Shown in pieces: positions 30,010 to 39,417 of a stretch of DNA of 64,000 nucleotides. Position 1 is the stretch's first letter, and every line of letters starts with the position of its first letter. Source of the stretch: Sphingomonas sp. PL-96 (lineage in GTDB: Bacteria; Pseudomonadota; Alphaproteobacteria; Sphingomonadales; Sphingomonadaceae); NCBI RefSeq assembly GCF_020707215.1, contig NZ_JAJFET010000005.1, positions 203,988 through 267,987 on the forward strand. The letters are read 5' to 3'. The notes below the pieces were generated by a model. It ran no database searches, was not told the origin of the DNA, and saw only the letters and a list, made by a program, of their open reading frames with translations. The position numbers were made by a program, and so were the translations under genes.

Positions 30010-31623
30010 ATGCAGGGGGATGGGGCAAGGCTACACTGGTGGCAGACACGGTGGTTCGTGGTCGCGATGGCGCTGCTGGCGGCGCTGCCGCTGGTCTGGC
30101 CGGACATTCCGCCGCTGCTCGACCTGCCCGGTCATATGGGCCGCTACCGCGTCCAGCAAACGATCGGCACGGGCACCGCGCCCTGGCTGTCCGACTGGTA
30201 TAATTTCGACTGGAGCCTGATGGGCAATCTGGGGGTCGATCTGCTGATCGTTCCCCTCCAGCCGATTCTGGGGCTGGAGCTTGCGGTCAAGCTGATCGTG
30301 ATGGCGATCCCGGTGCTGACGGCGATCGGCCTGTTGTGGATCGCGCGCGAGGTGCATGGCCGCATCCCGGCGACCGCGCTGTTCGCGCTGCCCCTGGTCT
30401 ACAGCTTCCCGCTCCACTTCGGCTTCGTGAACTTCGCGCTGTCGATGGCTTTTGCGCTCAACGCCTTTGCGCTGTGGCTGCGGCTGGGGCGACTGGGCAA
30501 GCTCCGGCTGCGCGGCGTGATCTTTGTGCCGCTGGCGGCGCTGATCTGGCTCACCCACACCTTTGGCTGGGGGACGCTGGGCGTGCTCGCCGCCTCGGCC
30601 GAGCTGATCCGCGAGCACGACCGCCGCCGCAACTGGTTCGCTGCCCTGTTTCACGCCGGGCTGCACTGCCTGGTGCTCGCGCCCCCTGCCCTGCTGATGC
30701 TCTTGTGGCGCTCGGGCCATGTCAGCGGCCAGACCGCCGACTGGTTCAACTGGCGGTTCAAGATGCAGTGGGTCACCATGGTGATGCGCGACCGCTGGCA
30801 GCTCTACGACTTCGCCTCGCTGATGGTCCTGTACCTGGTGCTGCTGAAGGGCGTGCGCGACCCCAACATCCAATATTCGCGCAACCTGGGCCTGTCGGCG
30901 CTGTTCCTGCTCGCGGTCTATATCCTGCTGCCGCGGATCGTGTTCGGCTCGGCGTACGCCGACATGCGGCTGGTGCCGTACCTGTTCGCGATTGCGCTGA
31001 TCGCGCTCAGGCCCAAGCACGGCATGTCGATCCGCAACGCCGCCACGGTCGCGGCACTGGGCCTCGCGATCTTTGCCGGCCGCATGGTCGCCACCACTGC
31101 CAGCTTCGCGATGTACGACCGCGATTACGACCAGGAGCTCGCCGCGCTTGATCATGTGCCGGTCGGCGCGCGCCTCGTCACCTTCATCGGTGAGACCTGC
31201 TACAACGAGTGGACGATGACTCGGCTGCAGCACCTGCCGGGCATCGCGCTGGAACGCCGGCTCGCCTATTCCAACGACCAGTGGTCGATGGTCGGCGCCC
31301 AGCTGCTCACCACCCGCTATCCGGCGCGCGGCTTTTCGCACGACCCGTCGCAGATCGTGACCGACGTCCAGTGCCCGCGCGAATGGTGGCGCCCGGTCGC
31401 CGGCGCGCTCCACCGCTTCCCGCGCAACGCGTTCGACTATGTCTGGATGGTCCGCCCGCCGCATTATGACCGCAGGCTGGAACAGGGGCTGATCCCGATC
31501 TGGCGCCAGGGTTCCAGCGCAGTGTTCCGCATCGACCACCGCCAGCGCGCCGCGACGCTACTGCCAACCGACCTCTACGGTCCCACCGGCCGCCGCGCGC
31601 CCCGCCCCAACCGCGAGTCCTGA
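30010..31623 (+). CDS. Large multi-pass membrane protein, GT-C-like
   Basis: About 537 residues from the ATG at 30010; ATGs at 29914 and 29989 are alternatives, and none has a strong ribosome-binding site. About ten membrane segments lie in the first 410 residues, followed by a soluble C-terminal region of about 130 residues that contains cysteines (IGETCYNEW, VTDVQCPREWW). The first periplasmic loop holds an Asp (LLDLPGHMGRYR), as in GT-C glycosyltransferases and related membrane enzymes. I cannot identify a specific family, so a sugar-transfer role is only a guess. Confidence 0.7.
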   Translation: MQGDGARLHWWQTRWFVVAMALLAALPLVWPDIPPLLDLPGHMGRYRVQQTIGTGTAPWLSDWYNFDWSLMGNLGVDLLIVPLQPILGLELAVKLIVMAIPVLTAIGLLWIAREVHGRIPATALFALPLVYSFPLHFGFVNFALSMAFALNAFALWLRLGRLGKLRLRGVIFVPLAALIWLTHTFGWGTLGVLAASAELIREHDRRRNWFAALFHAGLHCLVLAPPALLMLLWRSGHVSGQTADWFNWRFKMQWVTMVMRDRWQLYDFASLMVLYLVLLKGVRDPNIQYSRNLGLSALFLLAVYILLPRIVFGSAYADMRLVPYLFAIALIALRPKHGMSIRNAATVAALGLAIFAGRMVATTASFAMYDRDYDQELAALDHVPVGARLVTFIGETCYNEWTMTRLQHLPGIALERRLAYSNDQWSMVGAQLLTTRYPARGFSHDPSQIVTDVQCPREWWRPVAGALHRFPRNAFDYVWMVRPPHYDRRLEQGLIPIWRQGSSAVFRIDHRQRAATLLPTDLYGPTGRRAPRPNRES

Positions 31624-31637
31624 GGCAGGCCCGAGGG

Positions 31638-31832
31638 GTACCCCGGCGAAGGCCGGGGCCCAGTCGGGAAGACCTCCCGACATTGCGCCGCCGCCCACAC
31701 CCGTCCCGCTGACGAAGAGGCGGCACGAACGCCCTATGCGCCCCCGTGCTCCTGCGAAGGCAGGAGCCCAGGGCTCTGCGCGCCACAGCTTGTCACTCTG
31801 TTGGGTCCTGGATCCCCGCCTGCGCGGGGATA
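31638..31832. repeat. Two adjoining palindromic repeats between convergent genes
   Basis: A GTACCCCGGCGAAGGCCGGGG arm followed by CCCAGTCGGGA starts at 31638. A GTGCTCCTGCGAAGGCAGG unit starts at 31746 and closes with GATCCCCGCCTGCGCGGGGA near 31830. They fill the gap between the membrane protein and the FemAB-like gene. Confidence 0.82.
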
Positions 31833-31861
31833 GGATCGGGGTGCGTCCGAAGCGGCCGCCT

Positions 31862-33001
31862 TCACCCTCGCCGGAACGGCGTGAGTTCCCCCAGATACTC
31901 CTGTTCATGCGCCACCGCTTCGCGCTCGCGCTCCAGATAGTCGGAAACCGCGCGCCGGAAATTGGCATCGGGCAGGTAATGCGCCGACCAGGTGGTGACC
32001 GGCGCATAGCCGCGCGCCAGCTTGTGCTCGCCCTGCGCGCCCGCCTCGACCCGCCGCAGCCCGCGCGCGATCGCCGCCTCGATCGCCTGATAGTAGCACA
32101 GCTCGAAATGGAGGAACGGCACCTCCTCGGTCGCGCCCCAATAGCGGCCATAGAGGGCATCCGCGCCCACCAGGTTCAGCGCGCCCGCGATCGAGCGGTC
32201 GCCGCGATAGGCGAGCATCAGCAGCACCCGGTCGCCCAGCGCCTCCGACAGCATCGAAAAGAACGGCCGCGTCAGATAGGGCCGCCCCCATTTCCGGCTG
32301 CCGGTGTCCTGGTAGAATTCCCAGAACGCGTCCCAATGCGCCTCGGTGATCTCGGCGCCGGCCAGGTGCTGGATCGTCAGCCCCTCGACCGCGGCGGCGC
32401 GCTCCTTGCGGATCGCCTTGCGTTTGCGGCTGGCGAGCGCCCCCAGGAAATCGTCGAACGCGGCATAGCCCTGGTTCTCCCAGTGGAACTGGGTACCCGC
32501 CCGCGTCAGCCAGCCCGCCGCCTCCCATGCCGGCAGTTCTGCCGCGTCGACAAAGGTCGCATGCGCCGACGACAGCTGGCTGCGCCGCGTGACCGTTTCC
32601 AGCGCGGCGATCAACGCAGGCGCGGCCGACGCATCGCGCAGCAGCAGCCGGGGTCCGGGCACCGGCGTGAACGGCACCGCCACCTGCAACTTGGGATAAT
32701 AGTCGCCGCCCGCCCGTTCCCAGGCGTCGGCCCAGGCGTGGTCAAAGACATATTCGCCCTGGCTGTGTGCCTTCGCATAGGCGGGCGCGATCGCAACCGG
32801 GCGACCATCCGCACCATCCACCACCACAGGCAGCGGCTGCCAGCCGGATCGCCCTCCTACCGAGCCGGATCGCTCCAGCGCGGCCAGGAAGCCGTGGCTC
32901 AAGAACGGATTGTCCGGCCCGGCGCAGGCGTCCCACTCGTCGGCGGGGATCGACAGCACGCCGTCGGCGATGCGCGCGGTGATGGCGGTGCTCACCCCCA
33001 C
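31862..33001 (-). CDS. FemAB-like/DUF482 acyltransferase (GNAT superfamily)
   Basis: 379 residues. The protein has two GNAT-like halves as in the DUF482 (COG3146) family: an N-terminal WDACAGPDNPFLSHGFLAAL, then SRKRKAIRKERAAA, AYRGDRSIAGALNLVGADAL, YGRYWGATEE and the closing RVEAGAQGEHKLARGYAP. FemAB relatives add amino acids to peptidoglycan precursors or acyl groups to other substrates. The substrate here is unknown. It lies 55 bp downstream of mscS on the same strand and probably ends the sseA-metC-mscS operon. Confidence 0.85.
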   Translation of the reverse strand: MGVSTAITARIADGVLSIPADEWDACAGPDNPFLSHGFLAALERSGSVGGRSGWQPLPVVVDGADGRPVAIAPAYAKAHSQGEYVFDHAWADAWERAGGDYYPKLQVAVPFTPVPGPRLLLRDASAAPALIAALETVTRRSQLSSAHATFVDAAELPAWEAAGWLTRAGTQFHWENQGYAAFDDFLGALASRKRKAIRKERAAAVEGLTIQHLAGAEITEAHWDAFWEFYQDTGSRKWGRPYLTRPFFSMLSEALGDRVLLMLAYRGDRSIAGALNLVGADALYGRYWGATEEVPFLHFELCYYQAIEAAIARGLRRVEAGAQGEHKLARGYAPVTTWSAHYLPDANFRRAVSDYLEREREAVAHEQEYLGELTPFRRG

Positions 33002-33056
33002 AATTTAGGCGCTTCGACGCCGGCGGCAAGCACTGCCCGCCCCGTTTTGGCGGCGC

Positions 33057-34355
33057 TCAGCCGTCGGCGGCGAGTGGTGGGGCCGGTGGGATCCCCGCGC
33101 TGTTGCCCGAATCGCGCAGGATCATCTCGCGCCTCGGCACCGGAATGACGATGCCCTGCTCCTTGAACAACAGCCACAGCCGGTTGAGCACGTCCGAGCG
33201 CACATTGCCGACACCGCTCTCGGGATCGCTGATCCAGACCAGGATTTCGTGCTCGGCGGCATAGTCGCCATAGCTCACCAGCCACACATTGGGCTTGGGG
33301 CTCTTCAACACCCGCGGGCTTTCCGATGCGGCGCGCAGCATCAGCGCCTGGGCCAGCTTCAGGTCGCTCTCATACCCGACCTTTACGGGAATGCGGACGC
33401 GCACGTTGCGGTCGGTGAAGGACCAGTTCTCCACCTCCTGCGTCATCAGATTTTCGTTGGGGATCAGATGCTCCTTGCCATCGCGGGTGATGACGGAGAC
33501 CGCGCGCACGCCGATCTTGTTCACCCAGCCGAAGCTCTCGCCCACCACGATCACGTCACCGGGCTTGATGGAGCGGTCCATCAGCAGAATGATTCCCGCG
33601 ATCAGGTTGCCAACCGTCTTCTGCAGGCCAAAGCCCACCGCCAGGCCCAGGCCGCCCGAGAACACTGCAAAGGTGGTGAGATCGATGCCCAGCAGGTCGA
33701 TGCCGAAGAAGAAGGCAACCACCACCGCCCCGATCGCGGCGAGCTTTTGCGCCAGCAGCTTCTGGGTCGCATCCAGGCTTTTCGCGCGGCCGATCGAATG
33801 GGCGACCAGCCGGTTGGCGAGGCGCACCAGCGCGTAGAGGCCAACGCCCACCACCGCGACCGAAACCAGCGACAAGAGCGACAGCCGCCGACGCCCGACG
33901 TTGAAGCCGATCCGCTCCAGCGCGCCGGTGACATTGTCGAACCCGCCGAACGCGTTGCTCAGCACCGCGACGAACAGGACCGTGCCGATGGTCCAGGCCG
34001 CCCAGCGCGGCAGGTGCAGCCCGCGCAGCACGTCGATCGCCAGCCGCGCCGTTGTCAGCCCAAGCGCCAGACCGATTCCGAACGCGGACAGCGGATGCCA
34101 GCCATAGCTGCCCGCAACCACGGCGAGCACCGCTGCGGCGACCCCGTGGTGCACGATCTGGCACATGCGCGGGGCCAGTCCCTCGACCGGCCCCTCCACG
34201 ATCCGCCGCCAGCCGTCCGCCAGCGCCGGCCCCAGCTTGCGCCCCGCCAGCCAGCCGAGCATCAGCGCGACCAGCACCAGCGCCGCCGCGATCCCCGCCT
34301 CGATCAGGCGGGGCGGTCCGGGCATCGTGATGCCATAGTCGGCGAGCCGGATCAC
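33057..34355 (-). CDS. MscS-family mechanosensitive ion channel
   Basis: 432 residues starting at GTG. Several N-terminal membrane segments precede the pore helix: FGIDLLGIDLTTFAVFSGGL and GLAVGFGLQKTVGNLIAGII, with GDVIVVGESFGWVNKIGVRA opening the beta domain. Conserved cytosolic segments include IPNENLMTQEVENWSFTDR and IPVKVGYESDLKLAQALML. Such channels release solutes during osmotic down-shock. The N-terminal domain is larger than in E. coli MscS. The metC stop is 6 bp upstream of its start. Confidence 0.92.
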   Translation of the reverse strand: MIRLADYGITMPGPPRLIEAGIAAALVLVALMLGWLAGRKLGPALADGWRRIVEGPVEGLAPRMCQIVHHGVAAAVLAVVAGSYGWHPLSAFGIGLALGLTTARLAIDVLRGLHLPRWAAWTIGTVLFVAVLSNAFGGFDNVTGALERIGFNVGRRRLSLLSLVSVAVVGVGLYALVRLANRLVAHSIGRAKSLDATQKLLAQKLAAIGAVVVAFFFGIDLLGIDLTTFAVFSGGLGLAVGFGLQKTVGNLIAGIILLMDRSIKPGDVIVVGESFGWVNKIGVRAVSVITRDGKEHLIPNENLMTQEVENWSFTDRNVRVRIPVKVGYESDLKLAQALMLRAASESPRVLKSPKPNVWLVSYGDYAAEHEILVWISDPESGVGNVRSDVLNRLWLLFKEQGIVIPVPRREMILRDSGNSAGIPPAPPLAADG

Positions 34356-34361
34356 CGCCGC

Positions 34362-35570
34362 TTATCCCCGCGCGGCGCGGAAGCGGGCGAGCCCCGCGTC
34401 CAGGTCCGCGATCAGGTCGCGGGCATCCTCCAGCCCGATCTGCAACCGCACTGCCGGGCCGGCCGCTTCCCAGCGGGTGGCGGTGCGGATGCGCTGCGGG
34501 TCGATCGGTACCGCCAGACTTTCGTACCCGCCCCAGCTATAGCCGATGCCGAACAGCTCCAGGCCGTCGATCAGCGCCGCGCGCGCGGCATCGTCCCCAC
34601 CGTCGAGCACGAACGAGAACAGGCCGGACGCCCCCAGGAAGTCGCGTGCAAAGATCTCGTGCCCCGGCGTCCCGGCAAGTGCCGGGTGCAGCACCTTTGC
34701 CACCCCCGGCTGCCCGGCCAGCCAGCGCGCAATGGCGAGTGCGCTTTCACCATGCCGGTCGAGCCGCACCGCCATGGTGCGCAGGCCCCGCGCGCCCAGG
34801 AACGCGTCGTCGGGCGAGACATGCTGGCCCAGCTGATAGCTGGTGTCGCGCAGCGCCGCATATTTGCCGGGTGCCGCGGTCACCGACCCCAGCATCGCGT
34901 CCGAATGGCCGACCACATATTTGGTGCAGGCCATGATCGTATAGTCGACGCCCTTGGCGATGGCGGGGAACAGCAGCGGAGTCGCCCAGGTGTTGTCGAG
35001 CAGGGTGGTGACCCCGCGCGCCTTGGCGGCGGCGACGATCGCCGGCACGTCCTGCACCTCAAAGGTCAGGCTGCCCGGGCTTTCCATGAAGATTGCGCGC
35101 GTATTGGGACCGATCAGCTCGGCGATGCCCGCACCGATCGTGGGATCATAGAAGCGGGTCGTGACGCCGAACCGCTTGAGCAGCCCGTTGGCCAGCAGGC
35201 GCGTCGGATCATAGGCGCTGTCCACCAGCAGCAGTTCGTCGCCGGGCGACAGCACTGCCAGGAGCGCGGTCGAGATTGCCGCCACGCCCGACGGATAGAG
35301 CAACGTCGCTTCGGCGCCTGGCTCCAGCTGGGTGAGCGCATCCGCCAGCGACCATTGGGTCGGCGTGCCCCGGCGGCCATAGAACAGCTTGTGGTGCGTA
35401 TCGGCGGCGCCGCGCTGGCGCAGTTCGGCGACCGAGTCATAGAGGATCGTCGACGCCCGCCATACCGGCGGGTTGACGATGCCCTGCGTCCATTCCGGCC
35501 GCCGCCCCGCACCGACGACGCGGGTGCCCGCGCCCCTGTCCCCGTTTCCGCCTTCGCTCGCACTGCTCAC
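34362..35570 (-). CDS. metC: Cystathionine beta-lyase
   Basis: 402 residues from GTG 35570. A PLP enzyme of the Cys/Met metabolism family: the PLP lysine is in MACTKYVVGHSD, with DNTWATPLLF and the YGRRGTPTQWSLADALTQLE region near the N-terminus. The MetC-type text around the lysine (TKYVVGHSD) supports beta-lyase over gamma-synthase. It splits cystathionine into homocysteine, pyruvate and ammonia in methionine synthesis. Its start overlaps the sseA stop (GTGA). Confidence 0.88.
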   Translation of the reverse strand: MSSASEGGNGDRGAGTRVVGAGRRPEWTQGIVNPPVWRASTILYDSVAELRQRGAADTHHKLFYGRRGTPTQWSLADALTQLEPGAEATLLYPSGVAAISTALLAVLSPGDELLLVDSAYDPTRLLANGLLKRFGVTTRFYDPTIGAGIAELIGPNTRAIFMESPGSLTFEVQDVPAIVAAAKARGVTTLLDNTWATPLLFPAIAKGVDYTIMACTKYVVGHSDAMLGSVTAAPGKYAALRDTSYQLGQHVSPDDAFLGARGLRTMAVRLDRHGESALAIARWLAGQPGVAKVLHPALAGTPGHEIFARDFLGASGLFSFVLDGGDDAARAALIDGLELFGIGYSWGGYESLAVPIDPQRIRTATRWEAAGPAVRLQIGLEDARDLIADLDAGLARFRAARG

Positions 35571-36391
35571 AGCGTCACCGTCGCCTTGGGGGTGGTCGGG
35601 TCCGACGCCCAGTCGGTCCAGCTGCCGTCATAGAGCGCCGCGTCGCGGCCGAGCAGGTGAAGCCCGAACGCCAGCGTCGCCGCCGTGACGCCCGAGCCGC
35701 AGGTGGTGACGATCGGCCGGTCGAGGTCGACGCCCGACGCCTCGAACGCCACACGCAGCGCCTCCCCGCGCTTCCACGTACCGTCCGGCGCGAACAGCTC
35801 GCCATAGGGCAGGTTGAACGATCCGGGGATATGCCCGGTCGGCAGCCCGCGGGGGTCCAGTTCCGCGCCGGTGAAGCGGGGTGCCGAACGCGCGTCGAGC
35901 AGCTGCTCGGCACCGCTGTCCAGGTTCGCCCGTACGTCCGCCTTGGTCCGCATGCGGCTGCCGTCGAACGCCAGGTGGCGCGTCACGCCGTGCGGCGCGC
36001 CATGGCCGGTCTGGAGCGGACGCCCTTCCGCACGCCATTTGGCCAGGCCGCCGTCGAGCAGGCTCGCTGCCACGCCGTAGCGCTTGAGCAGCCACCAGGC
36101 GCGCGCCGCGCTGCGATAGGGCGAGTCGTCGTAGAGGAGGATTTCCGCGCCGTCGTCGATGCCGAGTGCGCCGAGCAGTGCCGCCACGCCTGCGGTCGAG
36201 CCCTCGGCCGCTGCCTGGGACAAATGGCCCAGGTCCAGGAACGCCGCGCCGGGTAGGTGGCCGGCCGCGAACTCCGCCGCCGCGTCGCGTCCCGCGGCAC
36301 CCAGCGACCCGAACCAGGTCGCATCCAGCAGGTGCAGCCCGGGGCTTCCCAGCCGCCCTGCCAACTCGTTCGTCGTCACCAGCGCGTCCAT
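35567..36391 (-). CDS. sseA: 3-mercaptopyruvate sulfurtransferase
   Basis: 274 residues from the ATG at 36391, which is preceded by TAGGAGA. Two rhodanese domains: the first inactive ([14 protein letters not shown]), the second with the catalytic cysteine in [11 protein letters not shown]. The CGSGVTA loop is diagnostic of mercaptopyruvate sulfurtransferase rather than thiosulfate rhodanese. It transfers sulfur from mercaptopyruvate to thiols or cyanide. It is translationally coupled to metC, consistent with a shared role in sulfur amino acid metabolism. Confidence 0.93.
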   Translation of the reverse strand: MDALVTTNELAGRLGSPGLHLLDATWFGSLGAAGRDAAAEFAAGHLPGAAFLDLGHLSQAAAEGSTAGVAALLGALGIDDGAEILLYDDSPYRSAARAWWLLKRYGVAASLLDGGLAKWRAEGRPLQTGHGAPHGVTRHLAFDGSRMRTKADVRANLDSGAEQLLDARSAPRFTGAELDPRGLPTGHIPGSFNLPYGELFAPDGTWKRGEALRVAFEASGVDLDRPIVTTCGSGVTAATLAFGLHLLGRDAALYDGSWTDWASDPTTPKATVTL

Positions 36392-36492
36392 GCCGTCTCC
36401 TACACTGTTCCGCCCCTGCTCTACGCATCGCCATCGGGCGCGTCGAGATCGACCCATTTTCTTCCGCCGCCCCGCACCCTACATGCGCGCGC

Positions 36493-36939
36493 ATGACACC
36501 AAAGCATCTGGGCCAGACCAGCGGCCTGCCCGCGTCGCCGGAACAGGCCGAACTCGACTATGTCCCCAACCCGCGGGAGGGCTCGCGCTATTGCGTGCGC
36601 TTCACCGTGCCCGAATTCACGTCGCTGTGCCCGGTCACCGGCCAGCCGGACTTTGCGCATCTGGTGCTCGACTATGTGCCTGACGCGACCATCGTCGAGT
36701 CCAAGTCGCTGAAGCTGTTCCTTGGATCCTTCCGCAACCACGCCGCCTTTCACGAGGATTGCACGGTCGGCATCGGCGAGCGGCTGTTTGCCGAGATGAA
36801 GCCGCTGTGGCTGCGCATCGGCGGCTATTGGTATCCGCGTGGCGGCATCCCGATCGACGTCTTCTGGCAGTCGGGCGAGCCGCCGGCAGGCGTGTGGATC
36901 CCTTCGCAGGATGTGCCGGGCTATCGCGGGCGGGGCTGA
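36493..36939 (+). CDS. queF: NADPH-dependent preQ0 reductase QueF
   Basis: 148 residues, the short (type I, unimodular) form. The catalytic cysteine lies in [14 protein letters not shown], and the QueF motif is [15 protein letters not shown], followed by HEDC. It reduces the nitrile of 7-cyano-7-deazaguanine to preQ1 in queuosine tRNA modification. It is divergent from sseA with about 100 bp between. I looked for a preQ1 riboswitch there and saw none. Confidence 0.95.
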   Translation: MTPKHLGQTSGLPASPEQAELDYVPNPREGSRYCVRFTVPEFTSLCPVTGQPDFAHLVLDYVPDATIVESKSLKLFLGSFRNHAAFHEDCTVGIGERLFAEMKPLWLRIGGYWYPRGGIPIDVFWQSGEPPAGVWIPSQDVPGYRGRG

Positions 36940-37010
36940 TCCGGCTGTTCGGCGCTGCCGCGACGCAGCACGATTGTAGTAGGGATCGGCGTTTCTAGCG
37001 CATTTAAGTA

Positions 37011-37028
37011 CGTTGCGGTGCAGCAACG
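37011..37028. promoter_or_regulatory. Palindrome upstream of the glycosyltransferase/GH130 pair
   Basis: CGTTGC-GGTGCA-GCAACG is a perfect 6-bp-arm inverted repeat, 80 bp before the start of the glycosyltransferase gene. It resembles the TTGC...GCAA type of operator seen for some alphaproteobacterial regulators. The regulator cannot be named. Confidence 0.25.
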
Positions 37029-37108
37029 GTGAAACCAATCGCCGGTGTTACGCATTTCTCCTTAGGTAGCGGCGATCTCTCGCCGGCGAACTTGCGTGAG
37101 GAATGTGA

Positions 37109-39376
37109 ATGGCGCCGATTATCGCCGTACCAGGTGGCATGGATCACATCGCCCTGCTCGGCAATTTCCTCCCGCGAAAGTGCGGGTTGGCGACGTTCAC
37201 GACCGACACCTACCAGGCACTGCGGCAGCGCTTTCCCGAGCTGACGGTCGACGTCTACGCGATGGACGACCGGCCGGGCCTGCACGCCTATCCGCCGGAA
37301 GTCACCCACCGCATCCCGCAGAACGATCGCACCGCCTATAGCGAGGCGGCCCGCCGCATCGCCGAGAGCGGGGCCAAGGCGGTGTGGGTCCAGCACGAAT
37401 ACGGCATCTACGGCGGCGCTGCCGGCGACTATCTGCTGGCGCTGCTCGACCGCGTCGGCCTGCCCGTCATCGTCACGCTGCACACCATCCTGGATGCTCC
37501 CAACGCCGACCAGCGCCGGGTGATGGACGCGCTGCTGCGCCGTGCCGCCCGCGTGATCGTCATGGCCGACAAGGGGCGGGAGATCCTGGCCCGCGTCCAC
37601 GACGTCGATCCCCACAAGCTGGTGATGATCCCGCACGGCGTGCCGGACCGCGCCTTTGTCGAACCCGACGCGATGAAGGACCGCTTCGGCTGGGCCGGGC
37701 GCGACGTGATCCTGACCTTTGGCCTGCTCGCTCCCAACAAGGGCATCGAGACCATGATCGCGGCGATGCCCGCCGTCGTCGAGCGCCACCCGAACGCGCT
37801 CTACGTCGTGCTCGGTGCCACGCACCCGCACCTCGTGGAGCATGAGGGCGAGGCCTATCGCGACCGGTTGAAGGCGCTCGCCGCCGATCGTGGCGTCGCC
37901 GACAACATCTGCTTCGTCGACGCCTTTGTCGAGCATGAGGAACTGCTCGACCATCTCCAGGCCGCCGACCTCTACGTCACCCCCTATAACAACCCCGCGC
38001 AGATCACCTCCGGCACGCTTTCCTATGCGGTCGGTATGGGCAAGGTCGTGATCTCGACGCCCTATGTGCACGCCAGCGAGATCCTCGCCGACGATCATGG
38101 CGTGCTGGTGCCGTTCGGCGATGTCGCTGCCTTTGCCCGCGAGATCACGCGCCTGCTGGGCGACGCATCGGCACGGCGCGCGCTGGCGGAGCGCGCCTAT
38201 GCGCGCGGGCGCACGATGCTGTGGCCGCGGCTTGCCGAACGCGCAATGACCGAACTTGCCGACGCCATCGCCACCCTGCCCGCCCGCATCCATCGCGCGC
38301 CCGAGCTTGCGCCGCTGAAGCCCAACCTCGCCGCCGTCGAGCGGATGAGCGATGCTACCGGCATGCTCCAGCATTCGATCTTCTCGGTGCCCGATCGCCG
38401 CCACGGCTATTGCATCGACGACAATGCCCGCGCGCTGATCCTGATGCACCGCATCGACGATCTGAACGACACGACGCGCGACAAGTGGACCAGCGTCTAC
38501 GCGGCCTTTCTCCAGCACGCCTGGAACCCGGACACGCGTCGCTTCCGCAACTTCATGAACTTCGACCGCAGCTGGTGCGAGGATCAGGGGTCCGAGGATT
38601 CGAACGGCCGCGCGCTCTGGGCGCTGGGGGTTACGGCGCGCGAGGCGCGGGCGCGCAAGCACCGCGACTGGGCGATTGCGTTGTTCGACGCCACCGCGGA
38701 AATCGCGTTCGAACTCGGCAGCCCGCGCGCGCGCGCCTTTGCGATGCTGGGCGCCGCCGCCATGCTCGACGTCTATCCCGGCCATGGCCGCTCGATCGAG
38801 ATCCTCACCCGCTTCGGCGAGGAGCTGGTCGCGTTGCTGCACGAGGCACGCCGCCCGGAATGGCAGTGGTTCGAAATCGTGCTCGCCTATGACAACGCCC
38901 GCTTGCCGGAAGCGATGATCCGCGCCGGCCAGACGCTGGAGCGCTCCGACCTGCTCGAGGTCGGGCTGGCGACGCTCGACTGGATCGTCGCGCGCCAGAC
39001 CTCGCCGGAAGGCCGGTTCCGCGCGGTCGGCACCGAGAGCTTCCACCGGCCCTATGCCGACCCGCTGCCCTTCGACCAGCAACCGCTGGAGGCACAGGCG
39101 ACGATCGATGCCTGCATCGCCGCATATGAGGTGACCGGCGACGCGCGCTGGGCGGACGAAGCAATGAAAGCCTATCGCTGGTACCTTGGTGCCAACGACC
39201 TCGACCTTCCGCTCGCCTCTGGCGCGGATGGCGGCTGTTTCGACGGGCTGATGCCGCACGGCGTCAACCAGAACCAGGGCGCCGAATCGATCCTGGCGCT
39301 GCAACTCGCGTCCTGCGCAATTTCCGCGCTTTCAAATCGCCCGGCTGTCGTGGCAGAGGGCCGCGCCGTCGCCTGA
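37109..39376 (+). CDS. Glycosyltransferase family 4 fused to a six-hairpin glycosidase-like domain
   Basis: 755 residues. The N-terminal half (about 10-390) is a GT-B glycosyltransferase: GNFLPRKCGLATFTTDTYQ, VIPH-type IPHGVPDRAF, TFGLLAPNKGIETMI, and the donor-binding stretch NNPAQITSGTLSYAVGMGK. The C-terminal half (about 410-745) is helical, with HGYCIDDNARALILMHRIDD and WALGVTAREA, resembling (alpha/alpha)6 glycosidase folds. The start follows GAGGAATGTGA; an internal Met11 is also possible. The next gene (GH130) is 41 bp on, so both probably form one operon. The sugar transferred is unknown; mannose is a guess from the GH130 partner. Confidence 0.85.
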   Translation: MAPIIAVPGGMDHIALLGNFLPRKCGLATFTTDTYQALRQRFPELTVDVYAMDDRPGLHAYPPEVTHRIPQNDRTAYSEAARRIAESGAKAVWVQHEYGIYGGAAGDYLLALLDRVGLPVIVTLHTILDAPNADQRRVMDALLRRAARVIVMADKGREILARVHDVDPHKLVMIPHGVPDRAFVEPDAMKDRFGWAGRDVILTFGLLAPNKGIETMIAAMPAVVERHPNALYVVLGATHPHLVEHEGEAYRDRLKALAADRGVADNICFVDAFVEHEELLDHLQAADLYVTPYNNPAQITSGTLSYAVGMGKVVISTPYVHASEILADDHGVLVPFGDVAAFAREITRLLGDASARRALAERAYARGRTMLWPRLAERAMTELADAIATLPARIHRAPELAPLKPNLAAVERMSDATGMLQHSIFSVPDRRHGYCIDDNARALILMHRIDDLNDTTRDKWTSVYAAFLQHAWNPDTRRFRNFMNFDRSWCEDQGSEDSNGRALWALGVTAREARARKHRDWAIALFDATAEIAFELGSPRARAFAMLGAAAMLDVYPGHGRSIEILTRFGEELVALLHEARRPEWQWFEIVLAYDNARLPEAMIRAGQTLERSDLLEVGLATLDWIVARQTSPEGRFRAVGTESFHRPYADPLPFDQQPLEAQATIDACIAAYEVTGDARWADEAMKAYRWYLGANDLDLPLASGADGGCFDGLMPHGVNQNQGAESILALQLASCAISALSNRPAVVAEGRAVA

Positions 39377-39417
39377 ACCCAGGTAGCGGCCAGAATGATG
39401 ATTCCCGGGGATTGTGC

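Noticed and set aside
33249..35633. Long plus-strand open frame opposite mscS and metC
   Set aside because: The opposite strand encodes two clear proteins. The frame is a GC-bias shadow.
36392..36492. Possible preQ1 riboswitch before queF
   Set aside because: No C-rich loop or A-rich tail in the right order is visible in the 101-bp gap.
37004..39304. Long minus-strand open frame opposite the glycosyltransferase
   Set aside because: It mirrors the coding strand of a conserved GT4 gene. No ribosome-binding site or motif supports it.
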